From positions 1-14,786 of the forward strand of contig CALGVL010000102.1 in NCBI GenBank assembly GCA_937930165.1: 14,786 nucleotides of DNA, in the 5' to 3' direction. The notes under the pieces were generated by a model. It searched no databases. It had not been told where the DNA came from and saw nothing but the letters and a program-made list of their open reading frames with translations. Position 1 is the first letter of the stretch. Each line of letters begins with the position of its first letter. The position numbers were made by a program, and so were the translations under genes. The stretch is from an uncultured Acetobacteraceae bacterium. Lineage in GTDB: Bacteria > Pseudomonadota > Alphaproteobacteria > Acetobacterales > Acetobacteraceae. Below, piece by piece: positions 1-7,699 of this stretch.

Positions 1-37
1 CGATCTGGCTGGACTGACCGATGCGTCGCTGCGCCAT
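1..37 (-). CDS. 5' end of a leftward gene, possibly an IS transposase (partial)
   Basis: Reading leftward from an ATG at 37-35, 12 codons (MAQRRIGQSSQI) remain before the window edge. A strong Shine-Dalgarno sequence, GGGGAGG on the minus strand (plus 43-49), sits 5 nt before the ATG, which is why I believe the start. The N-terminus resembles the RIGQ-type openings of some IS5/IS1182-like transposases, but this rests on memory of a short stretch and is weak. A sequence further upstream (plus 99-115, minus reading GAGACCTCTGCAAAAGG) could be the end of such an element. An ordinary gene divergent from the lipid A deacylase is an equal alternative. Confidence 0.35.
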   Translation of the reverse strand, partial: MAQRRIGQSSQI

Positions 38-98
38 CGCCGCCTCCCCACCCCCCCGACTCCCAGGACCGAATCAGCGAGCAGCCGCGTCAGCAAGG

Positions 99-115
99 CC
101 TTTTGCAGAGGTCTC
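99..115 (-). mobile_element. possible terminal sequence of an insertion element
   Basis: On the minus strand this reads GAGACCTCTGCAAAAGG and lies about 60 bp upstream of the leftward ATG at 37, the distance expected between an IS end and its transposase start. It has the general look of IS5-type inverted repeats. The partner repeat and any target duplication are outside the window, so this is only a suggestion. Confidence 0.18.
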
Positions 116-136
116 CGGAGGCGTGGTTCAGATAAG

Positions 137-152
137 AACCCCCGGTGGGGTT
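137..152. other. short perfect hairpin upstream of the deacylase gene
   Basis: AACCCC (137-142) and GGGGTT (147-152) pair perfectly around a CGGT loop. There is no T-tract on either side, so it is not a convincing terminator. It lies about 105 bp before the deacylase start and may be part of its leader or chance in GC-rich DNA. Nothing else recognisable was seen between 116 and 245. Confidence 0.25.
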
Positions 153-258
153 GCCCGATGGCAGTCTTCAGGACCGCTGCCTGAAGTCACTGGGTCGGCC
201 ATTCTTCCGGTCCCGTGCCGCACAAGGTAATGCTTGGGCGAACGCAGGGAAGAGACAA

Positions 259-1263
259 ATGAAGCGATTCTTCGCCGCCGCGCTGACTGCCTGCCTGCTG
301 ACGACCGGCACCGCCTCGGCACAGAGCTTGCCGCCGCCCGACCCGCGGGCGACCCTTCACCTGCTGACCGAGAACGATGCCTTTGCGCTGCTGGGCCCCT
401 CCACCGACCGCTGGTACACCAATGGCTTCCGGTTCGGTTGGAACTCGGCTGAAGGCAACCTGCCGGGCTTCATGGCCTGGATCGACAACGGGCTCGGCAA
501 TCTGCTGGGCCCCGCCAATTCTCGCTGGGGCCTCAGCATTGGGCAGAACATGTACACGCCCGTGGACAAGCGGGCCTCCAACCCGGACCCGCGCGACCGG
601 CCCTATGCCGGGTTCCTCTATGGCACCATCAGCCTTGACCGGCGGAGCTGGACCACCCTGGACCGCTTCGAGTTGCAGTTGGGCGTGGTGGGACCCAGCG
701 CCCTGGCCCGCGGGACCCAGGATGTCGTGCATACGCTCATCGGCAGCCGTCAGGCCCGTGGCTGGCACTACCAATTGCATGACGAGCCCGTGTTCAACCT
801 GAATGCGGAGCGGATCTGGCGCGTGCCGGTTGCCCGGCTGCCGGGTGGGCTTGATGCCGATGCGCTTCCCACTCTCGGGGTCATGGCCGGGACGGTGCGA
901 CTTTCGGCCTCGGCCGGGGCGCGCTTCCGGATCGGGCAGGGGCTCGAGCGGGATTTCGGCGTGCCGCGCATCCGCCCTGCCATCAGCGATGCACCGGCCC
1001 CGGTCGGCGAGGGCTTCGGCTGGTACCTGTTCGGTGGTGTCGGCGGCTACGCTGTGGCGCATGACATCTTTCTGGATGGCAACACCTGGCGCGACAGCCG
1101 CCACACCGACCTGCGGCCCTTCGTGGGCGACCTGGAGGCCGGTGCCGCCATCTTCTGGCACAACATCCGGCTGAGTTACACCCAGGTCTGGCGCTCGAAG
1201 GAATTCGTCGCGCAGCCGAAGGCGTTCACCTTCGGGGTCTTCTCTCTCTCCTTCGCCTTTTGA
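259..1263 (+). CDS. lpxR: lipid A deacylase LpxR family outer-membrane protein
   Basis: 334 aa. LpxR enzymes are calcium-dependent outer-membrane beta-barrels that remove the 3'-linked acyloxyacyl chain of lipid A. The start ATG at 259 is chosen because AGGGA (246-250) lies 8 nt upstream and a Sec signal peptide follows directly (MKRFFAAALTACLLTTGTASA, cleavage after residue 21). Family hallmarks seen: TENDAF with N39 and D40, WYTNGFRFGW with T54 and N55, GVVGPSAL, and H158 in the DVVH segment, followed by QLHDEPVFNLN; these match the Asn-Asp, Thr and His positions known as catalytic in the Salmonella enzyme. The chain ends in LSFAF, the terminal Phe typical of BAM-assembled barrels. It is a single gene, convergent with the MmgE/PrpD gene. 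Family assignment is firm; the actual lipid A substrate is inferred. Confidence 0.88.
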   Translation: MKRFFAAALTACLLTTGTASAQSLPPPDPRATLHLLTENDAFALLGPSTDRWYTNGFRFGWNSAEGNLPGFMAWIDNGLGNLLGPANSRWGLSIGQNMYTPVDKRASNPDPRDRPYAGFLYGTISLDRRSWTTLDRFELQLGVVGPSALARGTQDVVHTLIGSRQARGWHYQLHDEPVFNLNAERIWRVPVARLPGGLDADALPTLGVMAGTVRLSASAGARFRIGQGLERDFGVPRIRPAISDAPAPVGEGFGWYLFGGVGGYAVAHDIFLDGNTWRDSRHTDLRPFVGDLEAGAAIFWHNIRLSYTQVWRSKEFVAQPKAFTFGVFSLSFAF

Positions 1264-1267
1264 GGCG

Positions 1268-1296
1268 GGGCGGGCAGGGGGCCTCCCCGCCCGCCC
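1268..1296. terminator. strong bidirectional hairpin between convergent genes
   Basis: GGGCGGGC (1268-1275) plus GGGG (1277-1280) pairs with CCCC (1285-1288) plus GCCCGCCC (1289-1296): 12 bp with one bulged A and a GCCT loop. It lies between the stop codons at 1263 (+) and 1303 (-). No T-run follows on the plus strand; on the minus strand a short AAAA/TTTT lies nearby (1257-1261). A shared, possibly factor-assisted, transcription end for both genes is the likely role. Confidence 0.6.
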
Positions 1297-1302
1297 ATGC
1301 GC

Positions 1303-2703
1303 CTATTCGCCGGCCAGCCGCGCCGCCATCATCGGCGCGCCGAGGCGCATCAGCCCGTTCACATCTGCGGCGCGGTCCAGCGCGATGACCGCGTCGGCAA
1401 GCTGCGTCGCGCGCTCCCGCCCCAGCACGGCATCGGCCAGGCCATGGAATTTGGCGCGGAGTTCGGACTCGGTCAGGAAATTCCCGGGCTCGCCTTTCGC
1501 CTCGACGACCTTCTTCACGAATTCCTGACCGCGGGCGCGGACCGTCAGCTTGCCAGCCATGTGCTGCGGGAAAAGGGCCTGGATCTCGGGATCCTCCACG
1601 CAGGTCACCTTCGGCAGCAGGCTGCGCACCGTCGGGTCCTGCAGCAGGGCGTAGCTGTCCCAGCCCATATGGCCGGTGGCCAGGGCGCAGGAGACGACGA
1701 AGGGGCCGCTGAACTGGCCATCCACGACATTCTGCGGGTTCTGCTTGTAGGCCAGAGGCGCGCCGACCAGCAGCATGCCCTTGTTGGGCAGGCCCATGGT
1801 GACGGCCTCGATCTCCTCCGGCTTCAGCCCGTGCTCGGCGCGCAGCGCGATGGCGGCGTCGATGCAGGCATGACCGTAGCGGCAGGAGGGGTAGGGCTTC
1901 ACCGCCGTGTTCATCAGCTCCCAGGCGGTGCCGAGATCCTGCAGGGCGCGTTCGGGCGTGGGGTTCGGGGCATAGGCGCGGAGGAAGCCGGCCTTGCCCT
2001 CGAAGGCTTCGGAGGCACCGCGGAAGCCCTCCCGCGCCAGGGTGGCGGCGGCGAGGCCGTTCATGGCGCTCCAGCCCACCTGGAAGCGCTTGGTCCAGGC
2101 ACCATTGGCCAGGAATTGCAGGCTGCCGGCGGCCTGGGAGAGGGCGATGCCAAAGGCATCCTGCATGCCCTTCGCGTCCAGGCCGAAGACCCGCGCCGCA
2201 GCGGCGGCGGCGCCGAATGCGCCGCAGGTCGCGGTCGGGTGGTAGCCGCGGTCGTAGTGGTCGCCGCCGGGCAGAGCGAGGGCGAGGCGGCAGGTCACCT
2301 CATAGCCCGCGACGATGGCGGAGAGCACGGTGCGGCCATCGGCGCCGGTCATTTCAGCCGCCGCCAGCGCCGCCGGGATCACGGGCGCGCCGGGGTGCAG
2401 GGTGCCGGCGGCATGGGTGTCGTCGAAATCCAGGCTGTGGGCGAGCGCGCCGTTCAGCAGCGCTGCGCCGGCCGGGGTGTAGCGGGCGCTGTCGCCGAAG
2501 ACGGCGGAGTTGCCGGCGGCGAGGCCCAGCGCCCGGACGGCGGCGAGCAGGGCAGGGGTGCTCTCCGCATCATGCCGGCCGCGCACGATGTTGCCGACCA
2601 GGTCCAGCACCAGGAAGCGGGTGCGCTCCTGCACCTGCGGCGGCAGGCTGGCGAAGTCCAGGGCGGCGCAGTAGGCGGCGAGCTCGGCGGTGACGGCGAC
2701 CAT
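1303..2703 (-). CDS. MmgE/PrpD family protein (2-methylcitrate dehydratase-like)
   Basis: 466 aa, close to the family's usual ~450. Founding members dehydrate 2-methylcitrate in propionate catabolism, but the family also contains aconitate/itaconate enzymes and many uncharacterised paralogues, so the substrate cannot be named. Signature stretches seen: HSLDFDDTH (residues 89-97), LHPGAPVIPA (102-111), YHPTATCGAFGAAAAAARV, and in the C-terminal part YPSCRYGHACIDAA. The start is put at the ATG at 2703-2701 because GGAGGAAA precedes it on the minus strand at good spacing; an upstream in-frame ATG at 2757 would add 18 residues unlike the family. It stands alone: no prpB, prpC or acn gene is adjacent, which argues against a complete methylcitrate operon here. 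It is divergent from the mltB-like gene. Confidence 0.85.
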   Translation of the reverse strand: MVAVTAELAAYCAALDFASLPPQVQERTRFLVLDLVGNIVRGRHDAESTPALLAAVRALGLAAGNSAVFGDSARYTPAGAALLNGALAHSLDFDDTHAAGTLHPGAPVIPAALAAAEMTGADGRTVLSAIVAGYEVTCRLALALPGGDHYDRGYHPTATCGAFGAAAAAARVFGLDAKGMQDAFGIALSQAAGSLQFLANGAWTKRFQVGWSAMNGLAAATLAREGFRGASEAFEGKAGFLRAYAPNPTPERALQDLGTAWELMNTAVKPYPSCRYGHACIDAAIALRAEHGLKPEEIEAVTMGLPNKGMLLVGAPLAYKQNPQNVVDGQFSGPFVVSCALATGHMGWDSYALLQDPTVRSLLPKVTCVEDPEIQALFPQHMAGKLTVRARGQEFVKKVVEAKGEPGNFLTESELRAKFHGLADAVLGRERATQLADAVIALDRAADVNGLMRLGAPMMAARLAGE

Positions 2704-2729
2704 TGCGGTTTCCTCCGGATGTCGGACCG

Positions 2730-2757
2730 ACTCTAGCACCGCGTGGCGCCGGGCCAA
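2730..2757 (-). promoter_or_regulatory. possible promoter of the MmgE/PrpD gene
   Basis: On the minus strand TTGGCC (2757-2752) and TAGAGT (2735-2730) are separated by 16 nt, each matching 4 of 6 positions of the sigma70-type consensus, and lie about 27 bp upstream of the start at 2703. The fit is modest and unproven. Confidence 0.28.
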
Positions 2758-2813
2758 GCGGGAGCCGATGCTTCACGTTGCGGTTGAACGCAGGAAATGG
2801 CACCTCTGCATCC

Positions 2814-3785
2814 ATGCTGACAAGGCGCTTGTTCCTCGGCGGAGTGGCTGCACTGCCCGGTCTCTCCGCCGGCCTCCCGGTCCCGGCCCTTGCGGCCGGG
2901 AGCTTCGACTCCTTCCTCGCCGGGGTACGCGCCGATGCGCGCCGGGCCGGGATCTCGGCCGCCACCCTGCAGCGCGCCTTCGCCGGCATCCGGCCGAATA
3001 ACCGTGTGCTGGAACTGGACCGGCGGCAGCCCGAAAGCGCGATGAGCTGGGAGCAGTATCGCGACCGCATCGTCTCCCAGACCCGCATCGAGAACGGCCG
3101 GCGCAATTACGCCGAGAACCGCCGGCTGCTCGACGCCATCGCCACGCGCTACCGCGTCTCGCCGCGCGTCATCGTGGCGATCTGGGGCATGGAGACGAAT
3201 TACGGCACCAACACCGGTGGCTTCAGCGTAATCGAGGCGCTGGCGACCCTCGCCTGGGAAGGCCGCCGTGCCAGCTTCTTCCGAAACGAATTGCTGGCCG
3301 CGCTGCGCATCCTTCAGGGCGGGCATGTCACGCCCGAGCGGATGCGCGGAAGCTGGGCCGGGGCGATGGGTCAGCCGCAATTCATGCCGAGCAATTTCGA
3401 GCGGCTGGCAGTGGATTTCGACGGCGATGGGCGGCGCGACATCTGGGACAGCCGCGCCGATGCGCTGGCCTCCATCGCCCATTACCTTTCCCGCAGCGGC
3501 TGGCGGGAGGGCGAACCCTGGGGGTTCGAGGTGGTGCCGCCGCCCGGCTTCAGCCTCGACCGCGCCGATACCGAGACGCGCCGCCCAGCCTGGGAATGGG
3601 GACGCCTGGGTTTCCGGCGCCTCGACGGCCGGCCGATGCCTGAGGTGGAGATGACGGTGGTGGTGCCGAACCGCTCCAACGGGCAGGTCTTCCTGGGTGC
3701 GCATAACCTGCGGGTGATCCGCCGCTATAATTCGCCCGTGAATTACGGGCTTGCGGTGGGGCTGCTCTCGGATCAGGTGGCGTGA
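2814..3785 (+). CDS. mltB: MltB-type lytic murein transglycosylase (GH103)
   Basis: 323 aa. MltB enzymes cleave the MurNAc-GlcNAc bond of peptidoglycan with formation of 1,6-anhydroMurNAc. The catalytic Glu is E127 in IWGMETNYG, and the second family motif GAMGQPQFMPSNF lies at about 183-195, followed by DFDGDGRRDIWDS and a C-terminal part ending RRYNSPVNYGLAVGLLSDQVA-like, typical of the group. The N-terminus MLTRRLFLGG is a good twin-arginine (Tat) signal with an ALA cleavage region near residue 28; unlike E. coli MltB there is no lipobox Cys. The start at 2814 is chosen because it opens the signal peptide, although no clear Shine-Dalgarno is visible. It is the first gene of an eight-gene + strand run; its TGA overlaps the GTG of rlpA by 4 nt. 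Confidence 0.88.
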   Translation: MLTRRLFLGGVAALPGLSAGLPVPALAAGSFDSFLAGVRADARRAGISAATLQRAFAGIRPNNRVLELDRRQPESAMSWEQYRDRIVSQTRIENGRRNYAENRRLLDAIATRYRVSPRVIVAIWGMETNYGTNTGGFSVIEALATLAWEGRRASFFRNELLAALRILQGGHVTPERMRGSWAGAMGQPQFMPSNFERLAVDFDGDGRRDIWDSRADALASIAHYLSRSGWREGEPWGFEVVPPPGFSLDRADTETRRPAWEWGRLGFRRLDGRPMPEVEMTVVVPNRSNGQVFLGAHNLRVIRRYNSPVNYGLAVGLLSDQVA

Positions 3786-4678
3786 GGCTGGCGGCGCTGG
3801 GCCTGGCGACGGCGCTTGCGGCCTGCGCCCGAACTCCCGCGCCGCCACAGGCGGAGCCGCGCTACATGGTCGGCCAGCCTTACGAGATGGGCGGCGTCTG
3901 GTCCTATCCGCGCGAGGAGTTTTTCCTCACCGAAACCGGTCTCGCCGTGGTGCTGCCGGATGCACAGCCGGGGCGCCGCACGGCGAATGGGGAGGTCTTC
4001 GACCCGGCGCAACTCATGGGCGCGCACCGCACTCTGCAGTTGCCGGTGATCCTGACAGTCTGGAACCTGGAAACAGGGCGGGAGATCCGGCTGCGGGTGA
4101 ACGATCGCGGCCCGGCCCAACCCGGCCGCATCCTCGGCCTGTCGCGCCGCGCGGCGGAACTGCTCGGCATTCCAGCTGGAGGCACGGCGCAGGTACGGAT
4201 CACGGTGGAGGCGGAGGCAAGCCGGGCGCTCGCTGGCACCCTGCCTGGTGTGGAGCAAGCTGTCCTGCCTATCGCCGCGGCGCCGAGCGCGGCGGTGGAG
4301 ATCGAGGCACTCGCCCCGCCGCCCGGCGCCCGGAGTGCCGAGCGGATGCACCAGCTTGCCGCCACCCGGCGGCTGCCGGCCGCCGCCACGCCCGAGCCGT
4401 CCGCGCCGCCCGAGCGCCTGCCGGAGCAGGTCGTGCAGCGCGCACCCATGCCGGGGCGGCTGGTGGTGAAGGCCGGAACCTTCTTCCGCCGCGACCTGGC
4501 GCAGCGCCAGGCGGCCAGGCTGGCTGGGCTCGGCGCCCGGGTGGAGCCCCTTGGCAGCGGGTGGGGGCAGCAGTTCCGCGTGCGGCTCGGCCCCTATGCA
4601 AGCCCGGATGAGGCTGACCGCGCCGTCTCCGGCGTGCTTGCCGCAGGGTTGCCGGAGGTCAGGATCGTCGTGGAATGA
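3782..4678 (+). CDS. rlpA: RlpA-family septal lytic transglycosylase/lipoprotein with SPOR domain
   Basis: 298 aa from a GTG that overlaps the previous stop (GTGA), suggesting translational coupling. Domains: lipoprotein signal with lipobox LAAC (C15); double-psi beta-barrel at about 50-142; Pro/Ala-rich linker at about 160-220; C-terminal SPOR domain at about 223-298 (RLVVKAGTF...RVRLGPYAS...), which binds denuded glycan at division sites. In RlpA of Pseudomonas the DPBB cleaves peptide-free glycan strands; the corresponding E71 (RRTANGE), H82 (GAHRTL) and D108 (VNDRGP) are present. Odd point: the usual GIASWYG...FHG stretch just before TANGE is replaced by GLAVVLPDAQPGRR. Activity is therefore inferred from the retained acidic and His residues rather than from a fully canonical motif. 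Confidence 0.85.
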   Translation: MRLAALGLATALAACARTPAPPQAEPRYMVGQPYEMGGVWSYPREEFFLTETGLAVVLPDAQPGRRTANGEVFDPAQLMGAHRTLQLPVILTVWNLETGREIRLRVNDRGPAQPGRILGLSRRAAELLGIPAGGTAQVRITVEAEASRALAGTLPGVEQAVLPIAAAPSAAVEIEALAPPPGARSAERMHQLAATRRLPAAATPEPSAPPERLPEQVVQRAPMPGRLVVKAGTFFRRDLAQRQAARLAGLGARVEPLGSGWGQQFRVRLGPYASPDEADRAVSGVLAAGLPEVRIVVE

Positions 4679-4761
4679 GCCGGTTGCGGGTTGCACTTGA
4701 GTCGGCACCTTCGGAAAGCGTATCTCCCTTCAGGCGAATGCCCCCAGGAGTCCTGCCCATC

Positions 4762-6006
4762 ATGCCGCCTCGCGCCGACAACCAGGGCGCCACGCGCCGC
4801 ACCCTGTTGCTGCCTGCCGCCGCGACGCTCGCGGCTGCCGCCCTGCCGCTTCCTGCCCTGGCGCAGCCGCGCCCGCATTCCCGCTCCGCCGCATCCCGCC
4901 AGCCGGCACCGCCGCCTACCTCGCCGGCCAGCACGCCGCTCGGCCCGCTCGACACCATGGCGAAGCAGGCGTTGCTGGTGGATTTCGACACCGACGCCGT
5001 GCTGCTGGAGAAGAACGCGGATGAGCGGATGCCGCCTTCCTCCATGCTCAAGCTGATGACGATGTACATCGTCTTCGACATGCTGAAGCAGGGCCGGCTG
5101 AGGCTTGACCAGCAATTGCCGGTCAGCGAGCGGGCATGGCGCATGGGCGGCAGCAAGATGTTCGTCCAGGTCGGCACCACCGTCCCGGTCGAGGCTCTGA
5201 TGCGCGGCGTCATCGTCCAGTCCGGCAATGATGCCTGCGTGGTCTTCGCCGAGGCGATCGCCGGCTCCGAACAGCAATTCGCCGAATTGATGAACCAGAA
5301 GGCCCGCGAGATCGGGCTGACCGACAGCACCTTCCGCAATGCCAGCGGCTGGCCGGATCCGGAGCAGCGCATGACCTGCCGCGACCTGGCCCGGCTGGCG
5401 AAGCGCATCATCACCGACTTCCCCGAATACTATCCGATCTACAACGAGCGCAGCTTCCGCTGGAACGACATCAGCCAGGACAACCGCAACCCGACGCTCT
5501 CCCGCGTGCCCGGCGCCGACGGGCTGAAGACCGGCCATACCGAGGAAGCTGGCTATGGCCTCACCGCCAGCGCGAAGCGCGGCGAGCGGCGGCTGATCCT
5601 GGTCTTGAATGGCCTGCCCAGCATGCGCGCCCGCGCCGAGGAGAGCGAGCGGCTACTGGAATGGGGCTTCCGCGAATTCGACAATGTGGTGCTGTTCCGC
5701 GCCGCCGATGTGATCGAGGAGGTGCCGGTGCATCTCGGCGACCGCCGCACCGTGCCGCTGGTGGGCGGGCGCGATGTGGTGGTGACCCTGCCGCGGCAAT
5801 GGCGGCGCAACCTCCAGGCCAGGCTGCGCTATGAGGCGCCGGTCCCCGCCCCGGTGCTGAAGGGGCAGGAGCTGGGGCGGCTGGAGGTTTCGGGCCAGGG
5901 CGTGCCTTCCATGTCGCTGCCGCTGCTGGCCGGGGCCGATGTGGAGAAGCTGGGCCTGATCCCGCGCATCCCGGCGGTGCTCGGGCACTGGATCTCCGGT
6001 AGCTGA
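4762..6006 (+). CDS. dacA: D-alanyl-D-alanine carboxypeptidase (PBP5/DacA-type)
   Basis: 414 aa from the chosen start. DacA-type low-mass PBPs remove the terminal D-Ala of peptidoglycan stem peptides in the periplasm. All three serine penicillin-binding motifs are visible: SMLK (S94-K97), SGN (154-156) and KTG (256-258), followed by a PBP5-type C-terminal beta domain. The N-terminus has a signal sequence with paired Arg (TRRTLLLPAAATL...ALPALA-like), compatible with Tat or Sec export. The start at 4762 is preceded by AGGAG (4746-4750) at 11 nt; alternatives are ATGs at 4738 and 4675, the latter overlapping the rlpA stop as ATGA but giving an overlong n-region. It sits next to two lytic transglycosylase genes and 1 bp before tmk. 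Confidence 0.9.
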   Translation: MPPRADNQGATRRTLLLPAAATLAAAALPLPALAQPRPHSRSAASRQPAPPPTSPASTPLGPLDTMAKQALLVDFDTDAVLLEKNADERMPPSSMLKLMTMYIVFDMLKQGRLRLDQQLPVSERAWRMGGSKMFVQVGTTVPVEALMRGVIVQSGNDACVVFAEAIAGSEQQFAELMNQKAREIGLTDSTFRNASGWPDPEQRMTCRDLARLAKRIITDFPEYYPIYNERSFRWNDISQDNRNPTLSRVPGADGLKTGHTEEAGYGLTASAKRGERRLILVLNGLPSMRARAEESERLLEWGFREFDNVVLFRAADVIEEVPVHLGDRRTVPLVGGRDVVVTLPRQWRRNLQARLRYEAPVPAPVLKGQELGRLEVSGQGVPSMSLPLLAGADVEKLGLIPRIPAVLGHWISGS

Positions 6007-6007
6007 C

Positions 6008-6634
6008 ATGCCCGGGCGCGGCCGGTTCATCACGCTGGAAGGCGGGGAGGGGGCGGGGAAGTCCACCCAGGCCCGCCGCCTGGCCGATGCGTTGGCTGCG
6101 CTCGGACTGCCCGTGCTGCGCACCCGCGAGCCCGGCGGGGCGCCGGGGGCGGAAGCGATCCGCAACCTCCTGCTCGGCGCAGGGCCCTGGGATGGGATAG
6201 CGGAGTGCATGCTGCATTTCGCGGCGCGGCGGGAGCATGTGGCGCGGACCATCGCCCCGGCGCTGGAAGCCGGGATCTGGGTGGTCTGCGACCGCTTCGC
6301 CGATTCGACCCTGGCCTATCAGTGCTTCGGCCAGGGCGTGCCGCGCGGCGTGTGGGAGGCCCTGGCGGACGTGGCGCTGGACGGGCTGCGGCCGGACCTG
6401 ACCCTGGTGCTGGACATCGAGCCGGAGGAAGGGCTCTCCCGTGCCGCGGCGCGTGGCGAGGCCAATCGCTACGAGACGCTGGACCTGGATTTCCACATCC
6501 GGGTGCGCGACGGCTTCCGCGCCATCGTCGCGGCCGAGCCGGAGCGCTGCGCCGTGATCGACGCCACCGACTCGCCGGAAGGGGTGGCGGCTGCCATCCT
6601 GGGCACCGTGCGAAGCCGTCTCTCCCTGCCCTGA
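6008..6634 (+). CDS. tmk: thymidylate kinase
   Basis: 208 aa, the usual size. It phosphorylates dTMP to dTDP with ATP, an essential step to dTTP. Seen: P-loop GGEGAGKST (12-20, K18), the substrate-binding DRF motif at 95-97 in VVCDRFADSTLAYQ, and a LID region with RAAARGEANRYE (145-156). The ATG lies 1 nt after the dacA stop with no obvious Shine-Dalgarno, so coupling to upstream translation is likely. Its TGA shares a base with the holB ATG (TGATG). Confidence 0.95.
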   Translation: MPGRGRFITLEGGEGAGKSTQARRLADALAALGLPVLRTREPGGAPGAEAIRNLLLGAGPWDGIAECMLHFAARREHVARTIAPALEAGIWVVCDRFADSTLAYQCFGQGVPRGVWEALADVALDGLRPDLTLVLDIEPEEGLSRAAARGEANRYETLDLDFHIRVRDGFRAIVAAEPERCAVIDATDSPEGVAAAILGTVRSRLSLP

Positions 6635-7662
6635 TGTTGCCGCCCGAGCCGCGCGCCAATCCCGAACTGGTCGGCCATGACGACCCGGCGCGGACGCTGG
6701 AGGAAGCCGCCCGCTCCGGCCGTATGCACCATGCTTGGCTGATCGCCGGGCCGGCCGGGGTGGGGAAGGCGACGCTCGCCTATCGTTTCGCCCGCTGGCT
6801 GCTTGCCGGGCTGCCGCCGGAGATGCCGGGCCAGGCGCCGCTCTTCCTGGCGCCGGAGCACCCCGTTTTCCGCCGCGTCGCCGCCGGGGCGCATGCCGAT
6901 CTCTTCACCCTGGCCCCCAGCACCGGGGCGAGTGGCAAGAAGGAGGTGCTGCGGGCCGAGGATGCCCGCGCCGCCGTCCGCTTCCTGGCCCATACCGCTG
7001 CCGAGGGCGGCTGGCGCGTGGTGGTGATGGAGGATGCGGAGCGGGCCGACAACCTCGCCGTGCCGAACATCCTGCTGAAGACGCTGGAGGAGCCGCCACC
7101 GCGGACCGTGCTGCTGATCCTCAGCAGCCAACCGGACCGGCTGTTGCCCACCATCCGCAGCCGCTGCCGGCGGTTGGACCTGTTCCCACTGCCGGAGCCG
7201 GCCATGGCCGGGCTGCTGACCGGTTGGCTGCCCGAGCGGCCGGAGGCGGAGCGGAAGGACCTCGCCCGCATCGCCGATGGCTGCCCAGGCCGGGCCCTGA
7301 CCCTGGCGGAGGGGGAGGGGCTGGCCCTGCAGGCGATGGTGGAGGAGGTTCTCTCGCAACTGCCCCGCCTCGATCCGCGTAAGGCACATGAGATCGCGGA
7401 CCGGGTGGCGGGCCGGCGGGATGCGGCGGCGCTGTCCGTCTTCATGGGGCTGCTGCGGCGGGAGCTGGCCACGGCACTGCGCCAGGCCGGACGCGGGGCG
7501 GCTGCCGCCCCCTGGATCGCGGGCCGTTCGCTTGCCGAGTGGTCCACCCTGTGGGACAAGCTCGGCCGCCTCGCGGACGAGACGGAGCGGTTGAACCTGG
7601 ACCGCAAACAGGCCGTGCTCACCGGCCTGTCCTGGCTCGTCCCCAGCCCGGCCGGCCGATAA
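6634..7662 (+). CDS. holB: DNA polymerase III subunit delta' (clamp loader)
   Basis: 342 aa. Delta' is the stator of the gamma/tau clamp-loader complex that puts the beta sliding clamp on primed DNA. The N-terminal AAA+ domain shows HHAWLIAGPAGVGKAT with an intact Walker A (39-47, K45), MEDAERAD in the Walker B position, NILLKTLEEPPP, and the SRC motif S176-R177-C178 characteristic of clamp-loader subunits. The tau-type N-terminal Cys zinc cluster is absent between Walker A and B, which supports delta' rather than DnaX. The start is fixed by the TGATG junction with tmk and by family length; the frame is open further upstream but that part lies inside tmk. Confidence 0.92.
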   Translation: MLPPEPRANPELVGHDDPARTLEEAARSGRMHHAWLIAGPAGVGKATLAYRFARWLLAGLPPEMPGQAPLFLAPEHPVFRRVAAGAHADLFTLAPSTGASGKKEVLRAEDARAAVRFLAHTAAEGGWRVVVMEDAERADNLAVPNILLKTLEEPPPRTVLLILSSQPDRLLPTIRSRCRRLDLFPLPEPAMAGLLTGWLPERPEAERKDLARIADGCPGRALTLAEGEGLALQAMVEEVLSQLPRLDPRKAHEIADRVAGRRDAAALSVFMGLLRRELATALRQAGRGAAAAPWIAGRSLAEWSTLWDKLGRLADETERLNLDRKQAVLTGLSWLVPSPAGR

Positions 7663-7699
7663 CCGCAGCGGCCGGCCCAACAGAGTGAAGAGCCGGACC

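Noticed and set aside
1303..2703. Naming the gene prpD and inferring propionate catabolism
   Set aside because: No other methylcitrate-cycle gene is adjacent and the family has many paralogues of unknown substrate.
1297..2736. Long open frame on the plus strand opposite the MmgE/PrpD gene
   Set aside because: High-GC DNA leaves antisense frames open. The translation is low-complexity Gly/Ala/Arg/Gln/His-rich with no recognisable domain, whereas the minus strand encodes a complete family protein with a Shine-Dalgarno.
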